Positions 25,499 to 33,658 of a stretch of 47,042 nucleotides of DNA are shown here, piece after piece. The stretch's first letter is position 1; every line of letters starts with the position of its first letter. The notes under the pieces are model-generated. The model worked only from the letters and a program-made list of their open reading frames with translations, had not been told where the DNA came from and made no database searches. The position numbers were made by a program, and so were the translations under genes. Origin of the DNA: a virus; the IMG/VR virus record IMGVR_UViG_3300046692_000583, positions 1 to 47,042 of that record; one strand, given 5' to 3'.

Positions 25499-26114
25499 CC
25501 TGTCACTGCTCCCGCGCAACGCCACACCACTGGAACATCTAGCCGCTAATGCCCTGGCTCAGATCCAACGGGTCCCCATCCCGCTACGCCAGCTCTACAA
25601 CCCAGACCTCTGCCCCCTGCCCTTACTGCCCTATCTGGCCTGGGCTTTCTCGGTAGACCGCTGGGACAGCCAATGGCCCGAATTAGCCAAACGCTCAGCC
25701 ATCCGCTCCGCGTACTACATCCACTCGCGCAAAGGCACCCTCGGCTCCCTGCGCCGCGTCGTCGAGCCGCTGGGATTTGTGATTGAAGTCGTGGAATGGT
25801 GGCAGACCATTCCCCTCGGCCCACGCGCCACGTTTGCCCTGAACATCAGCGTCTCCGAATCCGGCATCACCGAAGAGATGTACCAGGAGCTGACCTGGCT
25901 CATCGACGATGCCAAGCCCCTCACCCGCCACCTGATCAGCCTCGACATCATTCTGGAAACCCGCGTCGATACCTATGCCGCAGTGGCCATCGATGACGGC
26001 GACGAAATCGATGTTTATCCGTGGGTGAACCCGGACATCGATGTATTCATTCAGGGCTATGGCGGCGCCAGCATTTACACCCTCGACGAATTGGACGTGT
26101 ACCTCCATGGTTGA
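25491..26114 (+). CDS. I: P2 gpI-like tail protein
   Basis: A 207-residue protein from ATG 25491 (an ATG directly before it at 25488 is in frame). The pattern LLPRNATPLEHLAAN, LPYLAWAFSVDRWDSQWPE, AYYIHSRKGTLGSLRRVVEPLGF is typical of gpI. It joins the wedge to the tail fibre. The last codons overlap the start of the fibre gene. Confidence 0.94.
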   Translation: MTDLSLLPRNATPLEHLAANALAQIQRVPIPLRQLYNPDLCPLPLLPYLAWAFSVDRWDSQWPELAKRSAIRSAYYIHSRKGTLGSLRRVVEPLGFVIEVVEWWQTIPLGPRATFALNISVSESGITEEMYQELTWLIDDAKPLTRHLISLDIILETRVDTYAAVAIDDGDEIDVYPWVNPDIDVFIQGYGGASIYTLDELDVYLHG

Positions 26115-27612
26115 TAAGAACACCCTTTTCGGCGGCATGCTCACCACCCTCGGAGCCGCCAAGAAAACCAACTGCGACGCCCTCGGTATTCCCTGGGAGC
26201 CGAGCTACATGCTGATCGGTGATGCCAACGGCACCGACCCGGTGCCAGACCCGGCGCAGATCCAACTGGTGAACCAGGTCTACCGTGCCCAGCTTAATCA
26301 GCTTTATGTGTCACCCACCGACAGCAAGGTATTGATCGCCGAGCTGGTGCTGCCACCTGACGTGGGCGGCTGGTGGATTCGCGAAGTGGCGCTCGAGGAT
26401 AAGGACGGTGTGTTTTCTGCAATTGCCAACATCGCCCCGAGCTATAAACCTCGGTTGGCACAAAACTCAGGGCGCAATCAGGTGGTGCGGATGCACATCA
26501 TCACCAACGGCACCGCCAACATTCAGCTCAAGATTGATCCGTCCGTTGTTCTGGCTACTCGCGACTATGTGGATCGGTCCGTCAATGCCGGCACAGCGTT
26601 CACCAATGTGTCGTCATCCAGAGCGCTAAAACCCAAAGAAATGGGCTTCGTGCTGATCGATGCAAGCGCTGGCGCGCTGAACGTTCAACTGCCAGCGGCC
26701 GACACCACAGTGGGCAAGCGTGACGTGATTGTTCACCGCAAAGACAACAGCATCAATCGCCTGGTCATCAAAGCCAAAGGCAAGGACACCCTGAAATTTC
26801 ATACTCACTTGAATCCATCGGGCTATCCCTTTCTGGTGCTGATGGGCGCGGGCGATTGGTGGCACTTGCGCAGCGACGGTGCCGGGAGTTGGTGGCCGAT
26901 TGGGCGCTTCGATAGCACAACGCTGGGTCGCCCAGTCTTCGAAACCACCACTGTGTTCAGCCCCGGTGGTTACGGTGCCATGAATGGGCAACTGCTTAAG
27001 CGGGATGAATGGCCATGGCTGTGGGACCACGCCCAACAATCGCTAATGCTTTACCCGGAAAAGCAGAAGTACCTGGAGGGTGCATGGACCTTCGGTGACT
27101 ACAAAACGACATTTCGAGTGCCCGAAGCACGAGGTGAATTTTTCAGGGTGCTCGACGATGACCGGCTCGTCGACAAATCGACCCTGAAGGGCGTCACGAA
27201 AGCCGGTAGCCCGGTCATTACCCAACTCAACGGGCGTGGGCGCGTAAAGATTGGTATGACGCTAGAGGGTGGCGACTTTCCGAACGGTACAACCGTTATT
27301 TCGGTCGGTGAATCGGACGTTACAGCTTCCACCGCATCACAAACGGATGGTCCTGGGGAGTGGCGAGTTGTCGGACGGATAGCTGGTTCGTGGACACCCG
27401 ACAATCTGGAGCGTCACACCCATCCCGTCTCTTTCGGATCAGGTAAGGGCGACCGGGTAGCCCTTATTCCCGCCTCCTCACTGGCTAGTGGTAACGCTCA
27501 TCTGGACCACGTAGTAGCCAGAAACACTTCACCCCCCTTCATCGGTCGCGTCGGTGACGAAGAAACCCGCCCCCGCAACATCGCCTATCCCGGCCGTATC
27601 AAAATGATTTGA
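26107..27612 (+). CDS. H: P2 gpH-like tail fibre protein
   Basis: A 501-residue protein from ATG 26107, eight bases inside gene I. The N-terminal ~160 residues are the baseplate-attaching fibre domain (FGGMLTTLGAAKKTN, YRAQLNQLY, GGWWIREVALED). A middle part follows with a beta-roll-like segment, and the C-terminal ~170 residues have a tail-collar fold ending ETRPRNIAYPGRIKMI. A stretch in the C-terminal third (about residues 355-440, GSPVITQLNGRGRVKIG) is a variable insertion type. It determines host adsorption with the next gene. Confidence 0.93.
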   Translation: MVDKNTLFGGMLTTLGAAKKTNCDALGIPWEPSYMLIGDANGTDPVPDPAQIQLVNQVYRAQLNQLYVSPTDSKVLIAELVLPPDVGGWWIREVALEDKDGVFSAIANIAPSYKPRLAQNSGRNQVVRMHIITNGTANIQLKIDPSVVLATRDYVDRSVNAGTAFTNVSSSRALKPKEMGFVLIDASAGALNVQLPAADTTVGKRDVIVHRKDNSINRLVIKAKGKDTLKFHTHLNPSGYPFLVLMGAGDWWHLRSDGAGSWWPIGRFDSTTLGRPVFETTTVFSPGGYGAMNGQLLKRDEWPWLWDHAQQSLMLYPEKQKYLEGAWTFGDYKTTFRVPEARGEFFRVLDDDRLVDKSTLKGVTKAGSPVITQLNGRGRVKIGMTLEGGDFPNGTTVISVGESDVTASTASQTDGPGEWRVVGRIAGSWTPDNLERHTHPVSFGSGKGDRVALIPASSLASGNAHLDHVVARNTSPPFIGRVGDEETRPRNIAYPGRIKMI

Positions 27613-27619
27613 GGTTCTG

Positions 27620-28183
27620 ATGATTACCTATTTGATTGACGAAGCAGGCGCGCTGTCTGGCCCAGTCACATTCCCGGCCATACCGGGGTTCGGCCCGCAA
27701 CTACCCGGCAATGCAGTGCAAGTTCCGAAAGTGCTTGCCCCACCAGAGACAGGCAAAACATGGGCGCTGCTCGATGGAGCAACCCAACAGATTTCCGACC
27801 ATCGAGGCACGGTGTTCCGCACGGCTGACGGCATGGAACAATCATGGCAACAGTTAGGCGAACTGCCCGAAGAACTGACAACACAGCCATGTCCCGGCGA
27901 ACACTTCAACTGGATCAATGAGCAATGGACACTCGACGAGTCCGCCCAACGCGCTGCGCAAAGCGCTCAAGTCTTGGATCATCGCGATAACCTGCAACGT
28001 GAAGCGCAACTGCGCATTGCCCCCCTTCAATACGCAGAGAAACTGGGCACCGCCACACCAGAGGAACAGGCTTGTCTCGTGGATTGGATGCACTACAGCG
28101 TGGAGCTCAATCGCATCGAGCAACAAGCCCATTTCCCCAACGCCATTGAGTGGCCTATTCAACCCCAACAGCAGCACTGCTAA
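27620..28183 (+). CDS. Tail fibre assembly protein (gpG-like)
   Basis: A 187-residue chaperone-like protein of the Caudovirales tail assembly family. It has TWALLDGATQQISDHRGTVF, then FNWINEQWTLD, a helical region rich in Gln/Ala/Glu, and WMHYSVELNRIE near the C-terminus. It is normally needed to fold the receptor-binding tip of the preceding fibre. It starts 7 bases after the fibre stop. Confidence 0.9.
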   Translation: MITYLIDEAGALSGPVTFPAIPGFGPQLPGNAVQVPKVLAPPETGKTWALLDGATQQISDHRGTVFRTADGMEQSWQQLGELPEELTTQPCPGEHFNWINEQWTLDESAQRAAQSAQVLDHRDNLQREAQLRIAPLQYAEKLGTATPEEQACLVDWMHYSVELNRIEQQAHFPNAIEWPIQPQQQHC

Positions 28184-28192
28184 ACCCGCTTG

Positions 28193-28213
28193 CTGTAGGC
28201 ATACCCTCTACAA
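28193..28213 (+). promoter_or_regulatory. Ogr-type activator dyad upstream of FI
   Basis: CTGTA-N11-TACAA has the same spacing as the dyads before O and V. It lies 87 bases (centre) before the FI start, right after the tail-fibre assembly gene, the place of the P2 late promoter for the F operon. Confidence 0.62.
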
Positions 28214-28245
28214 CCCACACCGCGCGACGAATTGACGTACGCGCG

Positions 28246-28285
28246 GCAGCCTGTGCACGGGCTCAACAATTACTGCACAGGCTGC
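28246..28285 (+). promoter_or_regulatory. Leader hairpin before FI
   Basis: GCAGCCTGTGCA (28246-28257) and TGCACAGGCTGC (28274-28285) form a perfect 12-base stem with a 16-base loop that ends five bases before the FI start. The right arm contains the only purine stretch near the start (CAGG), so the fold may mask the ribosome binding site or protect the 5' end of the late messenger. There is no T-run, so it is not a simple terminator. Confidence 0.7.
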
Positions 28286-28289
28286 TTCC

Positions 28290-29459
28290 ATGTCCGATTA
28301 TCTTCACGGCGTGCGCGTCATCGAACTCAACGATGGCTCACGCCCCATCCGCACCATCCCCACTGCCGTGATCGGCATGGTGTGCACCGCCGACGATGCC
28401 GACCCGACGGTATTCCCGTTTGACACCCCAGTCCTGATCACCAGCGTCCAGACCGCCATCGGCAAAGCCGGCGTAAAAGGCACCCTCGCCGTCAGCCTGC
28501 AAGCCATCGCCGACCAGACCAAACCCTACGTCATCGTTGTACGTGTCAAGGAAGGTCAGGACGAAGCCGAGACCACCAGCGCCCTGATCGGCACCACCAC
28601 CGAAACCGGCAAGTACACCGGGATGAAAGCCCTGCTCGCCGCCAAATCGCGGCTCGGCCTGGTGCCGCGCATTCTGGGTGTCCCAGGCTTGGACACCCTA
28701 CCCGTTGCCACCGCACTCGTGTCCATCGCCCAGCAACTACGAGCGTTCAGCTATGTCAGCGCTTGGGGCTGCAACACCAAGGAGGAAGCGGTCGCCTATC
28801 GCAAGAATTTCGGCGCCCGTGAAGTCATGGTCATCTGGCCGGACTTCCTGAGCTGGGACACCGTCACCAACAAGACCGTCAACGCCACAGCCGTCGCTCG
28901 CGCTCTCGGCCTGCGCGCCAAGATCGATCAGCAAACCGGTTGGCACAAAACCCTTTCCAACATCGCCGTCAACGGTGTCACCGGCATCAATGCCGACGTG
29001 TTCTGGGACCTGCAAAACCCCGCCACCGATGCCAACTACCTCAACAGTCACGAGGTCACCACGCTGATCAATGAGGGCGGCTTGCGCTTCTGGGGAAGTC
29101 GCACCTGCAGCGACGATCCGTTGTTTGCTTTCGAGAGCTACACCCGAACCGCTCAGGTATTGGCGGACACCATGGCTGGCACGCAGATGTGGGCCATGGA
29201 CAAGCCGCTGCATGCCTCCTTGGTGCGCGACATGATCGAAGGCGTCAACGCTGAGTTCCGCAGCAAGGTGTCCGCTGGTTACCTGATCGGCGGAAGCTGC
29301 TGGTACCCCGAAGACATCAACACCAAGGACACCCTCAAGGCCGGCAAGCTCTGGCTCGATTACGACTACACACCGGTCCCGCCGCTGGAAGACCTCACCC
29401 TGCGCCAGCGCATCACCGACCGCTACCTCATCAACTTCGCCAGCCAGATCAATCGCTAA
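28290..29459 (+). CDS. FI: P2 gpFI-like tail sheath protein
   Basis: A 389-residue protein of the P2 sheath size. Family signs include HGVRVIELNDGSRPIRTIPTAVIGMV at the N-terminus (here split by the reader limit as RVIELNDGSRPI and TAVIGMV), AWGCNTKEEAVAYR, GFWGSRTCSDDPLFAF-like GLRFWGSRTCSDDP, and a C-terminal PLEDLTLRQRITDRYL. It is the contractile outer sheath. The large antisense frame over this gene and FII is a shadow. Confidence 0.97.
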   Translation: MSDYLHGVRVIELNDGSRPIRTIPTAVIGMVCTADDADPTVFPFDTPVLITSVQTAIGKAGVKGTLAVSLQAIADQTKPYVIVVRVKEGQDEAETTSALIGTTTETGKYTGMKALLAAKSRLGLVPRILGVPGLDTLPVATALVSIAQQLRAFSYVSAWGCNTKEEAVAYRKNFGAREVMVIWPDFLSWDTVTNKTVNATAVARALGLRAKIDQQTGWHKTLSNIAVNGVTGINADVFWDLQNPATDANYLNSHEVTTLINEGGLRFWGSRTCSDDPLFAFESYTRTAQVLADTMAGTQMWAMDKPLHASLVRDMIEGVNAEFRSKVSAGYLIGGSCWYPEDINTKDTLKAGKLWLDYDYTPVPPLEDLTLRQRITDRYLINFASQINR

Positions 29460-29474
29460 CCGGAGAGCAGCGCC

Positions 29475-29990
29475 ATGGCCATGCCGCGCAAACTCAAAAA
29501 CCTCAACCTGTTCAACGATGCCAACAGCTACGTCGGCGTCGTGAAGTCGGTCACCTTGCCGCCCCTGGGACGCAAGATGGAAGCCTATCGCGGCGGTGGC
29601 ATGAATGGTCCCGTGAAGGCCGACTTGGGCTTCTCCGACGATGGCATCCAGTTCGAATGGAAAACCGGCGGCCTCGATCTGATTTCCCTGCGCCAGTTCG
29701 GCGCCGTCAATGCCGCGGGCATCGCTCTGCGCTTTGCCGGCTCGTTTCAGCAGGACGATACCGGTGACGTCAGCGCCGTGGAGGTCGTCCTGCGCGGCCG
29801 CCACGAAACCATCGAAATGGGTGACCACGAACCCGGGGAAGACACCGAACACAGCATCACCACCACCTGTTCCTACTACAAGCTGATCGTCGACAACGAA
29901 GACATCATCGAGATCGACTTGCTCAACTTCATCGAGAAGGTCAACGGCGTCGATCTGCTGGAAAAGCAGCGCGCCGCTATTGGCCTTTAA
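29475..29990 (+). CDS. FII: P2 gpFII-like tail tube protein
   Basis: A 171-residue protein. The start PRKLKNLNLFNDANSYVG and the segments VTLPPLGRKMEAYRGGGM and YYKLIVDNEDIIEIDLLNF are the standard gpFII pattern. It forms the inner tail tube. It lies 15 bases after FI. Confidence 0.97.
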   Translation: MAMPRKLKNLNLFNDANSYVGVVKSVTLPPLGRKMEAYRGGGMNGPVKADLGFSDDGIQFEWKTGGLDLISLRQFGAVNAAGIALRFAGSFQQDDTGDVSAVEVVLRGRHETIEMGDHEPGEDTEHSITTTCSYYKLIVDNEDIIEIDLLNFIEKVNGVDLLEKQRAAIGL

Positions 29991-30017
29991 CCCTCCCGCA
30001 GCTATCTGGAAAACCTT

Positions 30018-30338
30018 ATGCAGACCGTCGAAATTCAACCACTCGCAGAAGACAACACCGTCACCCTCGACACGCCGATCGCTCGCGGTAAGACCACCAT
30101 CGACACGCTCACCTTACGTAAACCGCAGTCCGGCGAACTGCGCGGCGTGCAGTTGGTAGAGTTGTTGAACATGGACGTGGCCACCCTGATCAAGATCCTG
30201 CCGCGCCTCACCAGCCCCGGCATCACCGCACCGGAAGCCGCCGGTATGGACCCGGCCGACCTGCTCGCGTGTGGCAGCAAGATTTCCGGTTTTTTGTTGC
30301 AGAAGTCGGTGAAGACGGACGCCTCCCTCGTTGCGTAG
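30018..30338 (+). CDS. E: P2 gpE-like tail assembly chaperone (short product)
   Basis: A 106-residue protein. Segment IDTLTLRKPQSGELRGV near residue 30 is typical of gpE, followed by a helical MDVATLIKILPRLTSPG. It acts as a chaperone on the tape measure protein. The C-terminal part carries the slippery heptamer where a share of ribosomes shifts to -1 and makes the longer E+E' product. Confidence 0.94.
   Translation: MQTVEIQPLAEDNTVTLDTPIARGKTTIDTLTLRKPQSGELRGVQLVELLNMDVATLIKILPRLTSPGITAPEAAGMDPADLLACGSKISGFLLQKSVKTDASLVA
30290..30296 (+). other. Programmed -1 frameshift site of E/E'
   Basis: In the E frame the sequence reads GG T TTT TTG, that is the heptamer T TTT TTG with the correct phasing. 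After a -1 slip the frame stays open to the E' stop at 30464-30466. The same heptamer is used in P2 E/E' (established for P2). Confidence 0.9.
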
Positions 30339-30346
30339 AGGACGCC

Positions 30347-30466
30347 ATGGCTGACCTGGCCGTGGTCTTTCATTGGGCGCCGGCTGATATGGATCATCTG
30401 GGCCTGCAAGAACTGATGCAATGGCGCGAACGCGCCAGGGTGCGGAGCGTCGCCGATGGCGAATGA
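30347..30466 (+). CDS. E': P2 gpE'-like extension (GpE family)
   Basis: A 39-residue frame from ATG 30347 (ADLAVVFHWAPADMDHLGLQELMQWRERA) is the typical GpE/E' tail. It lies in the -1 frame relative to E and is open upstream as far as the slippery site. It is therefore mainly made as an E+E' fusion (30018-30466 with a shift near 30296), in analogy with P2. It overlaps the start of the tape measure gene by 11 bases. Confidence 0.9.
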   Translation: MADLAVVFHWAPADMDHLGLQELMQWRERARVRSVADGE

Positions 30467-33212
30467 TTTAAAACTTCGAGTGCTGCTGAACGCCATCGAC
30501 AAGGCCACGCGGCCGCTGAGGGCGATCAACAACGAGAGCATCGGCGCCGCTCGCGCACTCAAGGACGCCCGCGACCGGCTCAAGGCCCTCAACGCTCAAC
30601 AGAAAGATGTCAGCGCCTGGCGTACGCAGCGCGCTGCGGCGCAGCAGACCGAGCAGGCACTGAACGCCGCCCGCGAGAAAGTCAAAACACTCAGTCAACA
30701 GATTGCCGCGACCGGCGCGCCGACCAAGGCCATGAGCAAGGACTTTCGCGCCGCCGTGCGTGAAGCGCAGAAACTCAAACAGCAGCATCAGCAACAGAGC
30801 GAACAGCTCCAAGGCTTACGCACCCGCTTGCAGGCCGCCGGGCTCAGCACCCAAAACCTCGGCCACCATGAGCGGCAGTTGCGCGAGCAAGTCCGCGCTA
30901 CCAACTACAGCATCACCGAACAAACCAGACGTCTGGCCGCGCTGGCCGCTCAACAGAGACGCTTGGCCGCAGCGCGCGCAACCTTTGATAAATCCAGACA
31001 CCTCGCCAGCGACATGGCCGGCAAAGGCGCCACCGCCGTAGCCGGCGGGGGCGCGACGCTGTATGCAGGGGCCAAGCTGATGGCGCCGGGCATCGACTTC
31101 GACGCCAGCATGAGTAAAACGCAGGCTATCTCCCGACTGGAGAAAGACTCAGAAGCGCTCGCGGCGTTGCGCAAGCAAGCGCGGGAACTGGGCGGCTCAA
31201 CGCAATTCACCGCCGGCCAGGCCGCCGATGCTCAAGGCTTTCTCGGCATGGCCGGCTTTGATCCGGCGGCCATCAAAGCCGCGATGCCGGGGATGCTCGA
31301 CCTCGCCACAGCCGGTGGTGCCGAGCTGGCACAGACCGCCGATATTGCCTCCAACATCCTCTCCGGACTCGGCATGCAGGCCGATCAGATGGGCAAACTG
31401 GGCGATGTGTTGGTAGGTACCTTCACCCGCTCCAACACCAACCTGCAGATGCTCGGCGAAACGATGAAATACGCCGCCCCCATGGCCAAGACCTACGGCG
31501 TCGAACTGGAGGTCGCCGCAGCAATGGCGGGTAAATTGGGCGATGCCGGTTTGCAAGGCAGCATGGGCGGCACCGCACTCAGCACCATCATGAACCGCCT
31601 GGCCACCCCGCCCAAGGCCGCGGAAAAAGCCTTGGCCAAACTCAAGGTCACCACCGCCGATGCCCATGGCAACCTGCGCCCCTTGCCGGACATCCTCAAA
31701 GAGATCCACGACAAAACCAAAGACCTGGGCACTGCCGACAAAGGCGGATTACTCAAAGCCATTTCCGGCGAGGAAGCGGTTAAAGGCATGGCGCAACTGG
31801 TCGAGGAGGCCGGCACCGGGGAGCTACAAAAACTCATCGCGAGCCTGCGCCACAGTCAGGGCGAAACAGCGCAAACGGCCTCAGTGATGGCCGACAACCT
31901 CAAGGGCGATCTGACGACCTTGAGCAGTGCCTGGCAGGACCTGGGCATCGAGCTGCAAGAGCAACAGGATGGGCCGTTGCGCGGGCTGATTCAGTCAGTC
32001 ACCGAGGTCATCCGCGGGGTCAAAAGTTGGGCCAGCGAAAACCCGAACCTCGCCGCTGGGCTCGTCAAAACCGTCGCCGTCATCGCCGCGCTGTCCATCG
32101 CCCTGGGCGGGTTGCTCATCACGGTGGCCAGCGTACTACTGCCATTTGTAGCGCTGCGGTTAATGTTCGCGCAATTGGGTATTCGGCTGCCCGGTTTGAT
32201 CAGCCTGTTATGGAGCCTCGGCAGGTCAGTGCTGCCGTTTGTGGGTCAAGCGCTGCTCATGGTCGGCCGTGCGCTGATGCTCAACCCCATCGGCCTGGCG
32301 ATCACGGCCATCGCCGGCGGCGCCTACCTGATCTACAAAAACTGGGATGCGGTGAAGTCATATTTCACCGGCGCCTGGCGCGAAATCAAAGCCGGGTTCA
32401 ATGACGGAATCGGTGGAATTCTTAAAGTCCTGATCGACTTCAGCCCCCTTGGACTGATCTACCAGGCGTTTGCGGCGGTCATGAATTACTTGGGCATCGA
32501 CCTGCCCGGCCGCTTTACCGAGTTCGGCGGCATGCTCATCGACGGCTTGGTGAACGGGCTGAAAGCCAGCTTCGGCAAGCTCAAGAACGTCATGGGTGAT
32601 ATCAGCGACGCAACCATTGGCTGGTTCAAGGAAAAGCTTGGCATTCACAGTCCGTCGCGGGTGTTTGCTGAACTGGGCGGTTTCACCATGGCCGGCCTGG
32701 CGCAAGGTCTGGAAGATGGGGAGAAAAGCCCGCTTCAGGCCATCAACCAGATCAGCAAGCAAATCACCAAGGCCGGCGCGTTTGCGCTCGCCGCCCCGGC
32801 AGTTCCACCGCCTACGTTAGATGCAACAGTGTTCGCTGCGCCTACTGCGTCTATCGAACAGGCCAAGGATGCCCACGTAGCCGCACAGGGACCTCTGTTC
32901 GAACAGCGTCCGATTGCGGGGGACGTAGGTGGTGGGTTGCTGCCGACCATCATCAACTTCGGCAAGCAGTTGGCTACGGGAGCATTGGCTTTCGGCTCGA
33001 TGTCCATGCCGTCCTTCGCCATTGATGACCGCGCGCCCCTCAACCCTACCTCGGCGCCGGCCTATGACAGCCACGACACCTACGAAATCCACATCTCTGC
33101 AACGCCTGGCCTGGACGCACAAGCCATCGCCCGCGCCGTACGCGTCGAACTGACGCGCATTGAACGCGAGAAAGGCGCTCGCCAACGCAGCCGACTCGCC
33201 GACCTGGAGTAA
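30456..33212 (+). CDS. T: P2 gpT-like tail tape measure protein
   Basis: A 918-residue protein. The N-terminal ~200 residues are a long coiled coil rich in Arg/Ala/Gln. A TP901-type tape-measure core follows (EKDSEALAALRKQARELGGSTQFTAGQ region, GLGMQADQMGKLGDV, GLQGSMGGTALSTIM). Hydrophobic membrane-type segments lie at about 540-590 and 600-625 (VKTVAVIAALSIALGGLLI and following). A Ala/Pro-rich C-terminus ends the protein. It sets tail length and probably inserts into the cell envelope at ejection. Confidence 0.95.
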   Translation: MANDLKLRVLLNAIDKATRPLRAINNESIGAARALKDARDRLKALNAQQKDVSAWRTQRAAAQQTEQALNAAREKVKTLSQQIAATGAPTKAMSKDFRAAVREAQKLKQQHQQQSEQLQGLRTRLQAAGLSTQNLGHHERQLREQVRATNYSITEQTRRLAALAAQQRRLAAARATFDKSRHLASDMAGKGATAVAGGGATLYAGAKLMAPGIDFDASMSKTQAISRLEKDSEALAALRKQARELGGSTQFTAGQAADAQGFLGMAGFDPAAIKAAMPGMLDLATAGGAELAQTADIASNILSGLGMQADQMGKLGDVLVGTFTRSNTNLQMLGETMKYAAPMAKTYGVELEVAAAMAGKLGDAGLQGSMGGTALSTIMNRLATPPKAAEKALAKLKVTTADAHGNLRPLPDILKEIHDKTKDLGTADKGGLLKAISGEEAVKGMAQLVEEAGTGELQKLIASLRHSQGETAQTASVMADNLKGDLTTLSSAWQDLGIELQEQQDGPLRGLIQSVTEVIRGVKSWASENPNLAAGLVKTVAVIAALSIALGGLLITVASVLLPFVALRLMFAQLGIRLPGLISLLWSLGRSVLPFVGQALLMVGRALMLNPIGLAITAIAGGAYLIYKNWDAVKSYFTGAWREIKAGFNDGIGGILKVLIDFSPLGLIYQAFAAVMNYLGIDLPGRFTEFGGMLIDGLVNGLKASFGKLKNVMGDISDATIGWFKEKLGIHSPSRVFAELGGFTMAGLAQGLEDGEKSPLQAINQISKQITKAGAFALAAPAVPPPTLDATVFAAPTASIEQAKDAHVAAQGPLFEQRPIAGDVGGGLLPTIINFGKQLATGALAFGSMSMPSFAIDDRAPLNPTSAPAYDSHDTYEIHISATPGLDAQAIARAVRVELTRIEREKGARQRSRLADLE

Positions 33213-33217
33213 TCCCC

Positions 33218-33658
33218 GTGATGCTTGCCCTGGGCATGTTCGTCTTCAGCCTCTCCACCGCCGCCTACCAGGAACTGCAACGCCAGACCGATTGGCGACA
33301 CGCTAGCAATAGCCGAATCGGCGCGGCACCCGCGCGGCAATTCGTCGGCCGCGGTGAAGACGCGATCACCCTCCCCGGCGTCATCCTGCCGGAACTGGCC
33401 GGCAGCCCCCTCAGCCTTGACGCGCTGCGCCTGATGGCCAACACCGGCAAGGCCTGGCCCGTGGTTGAGGGCAGCGGTCGAATTTACGGCTTATGGGTCA
33501 TCGAAAGCCTGAGCGAGACCAAGACGTTTTTCTTCCGCGACGGCACGCCGCGCCGCATCGAATTCACCCTCAGCCTCAAACGCATCGATGACGACCGGAT
33601 TGACCTGATCGGCGCCGGCACTCGCGCAGGCGTTAGCATCATGAGGTCGTTGCTGTGA
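33218..33658 (+). CDS. U: P2 gpU-like tail protein
   Basis: A 146-residue protein. Family parts: MLALGMFVFSLSTAAYQELQRQT, RQFVGRGEDAITLPGVILPELAG and the C-terminal EFTLSLKRIDDD. It lies between T and D in all P2-like phages and has a baseplate/tail-end role. The second Met of the initial MM could be the start. The stop overlaps D by four bases. Confidence 0.95.
   Translation: MMLALGMFVFSLSTAAYQELQRQTDWRHASNSRIGAAPARQFVGRGEDAITLPGVILPELAGSPLSLDALRLMANTGKAWPVVEGSGRIYGLWVIESLSETKTFFFRDGTPRRIEFTLSLKRIDDDRIDLIGAGTRAGVSIMRSLL

Noticed and set aside
28737-30038. Very long leftward frame (433 codons) antisense to FI/FII
   Set aside because: It lies wholly opposite two certain structural genes, is Val/Asp/Gly-rich as expected from reading the GC-rich codons backwards, and has no family pattern.
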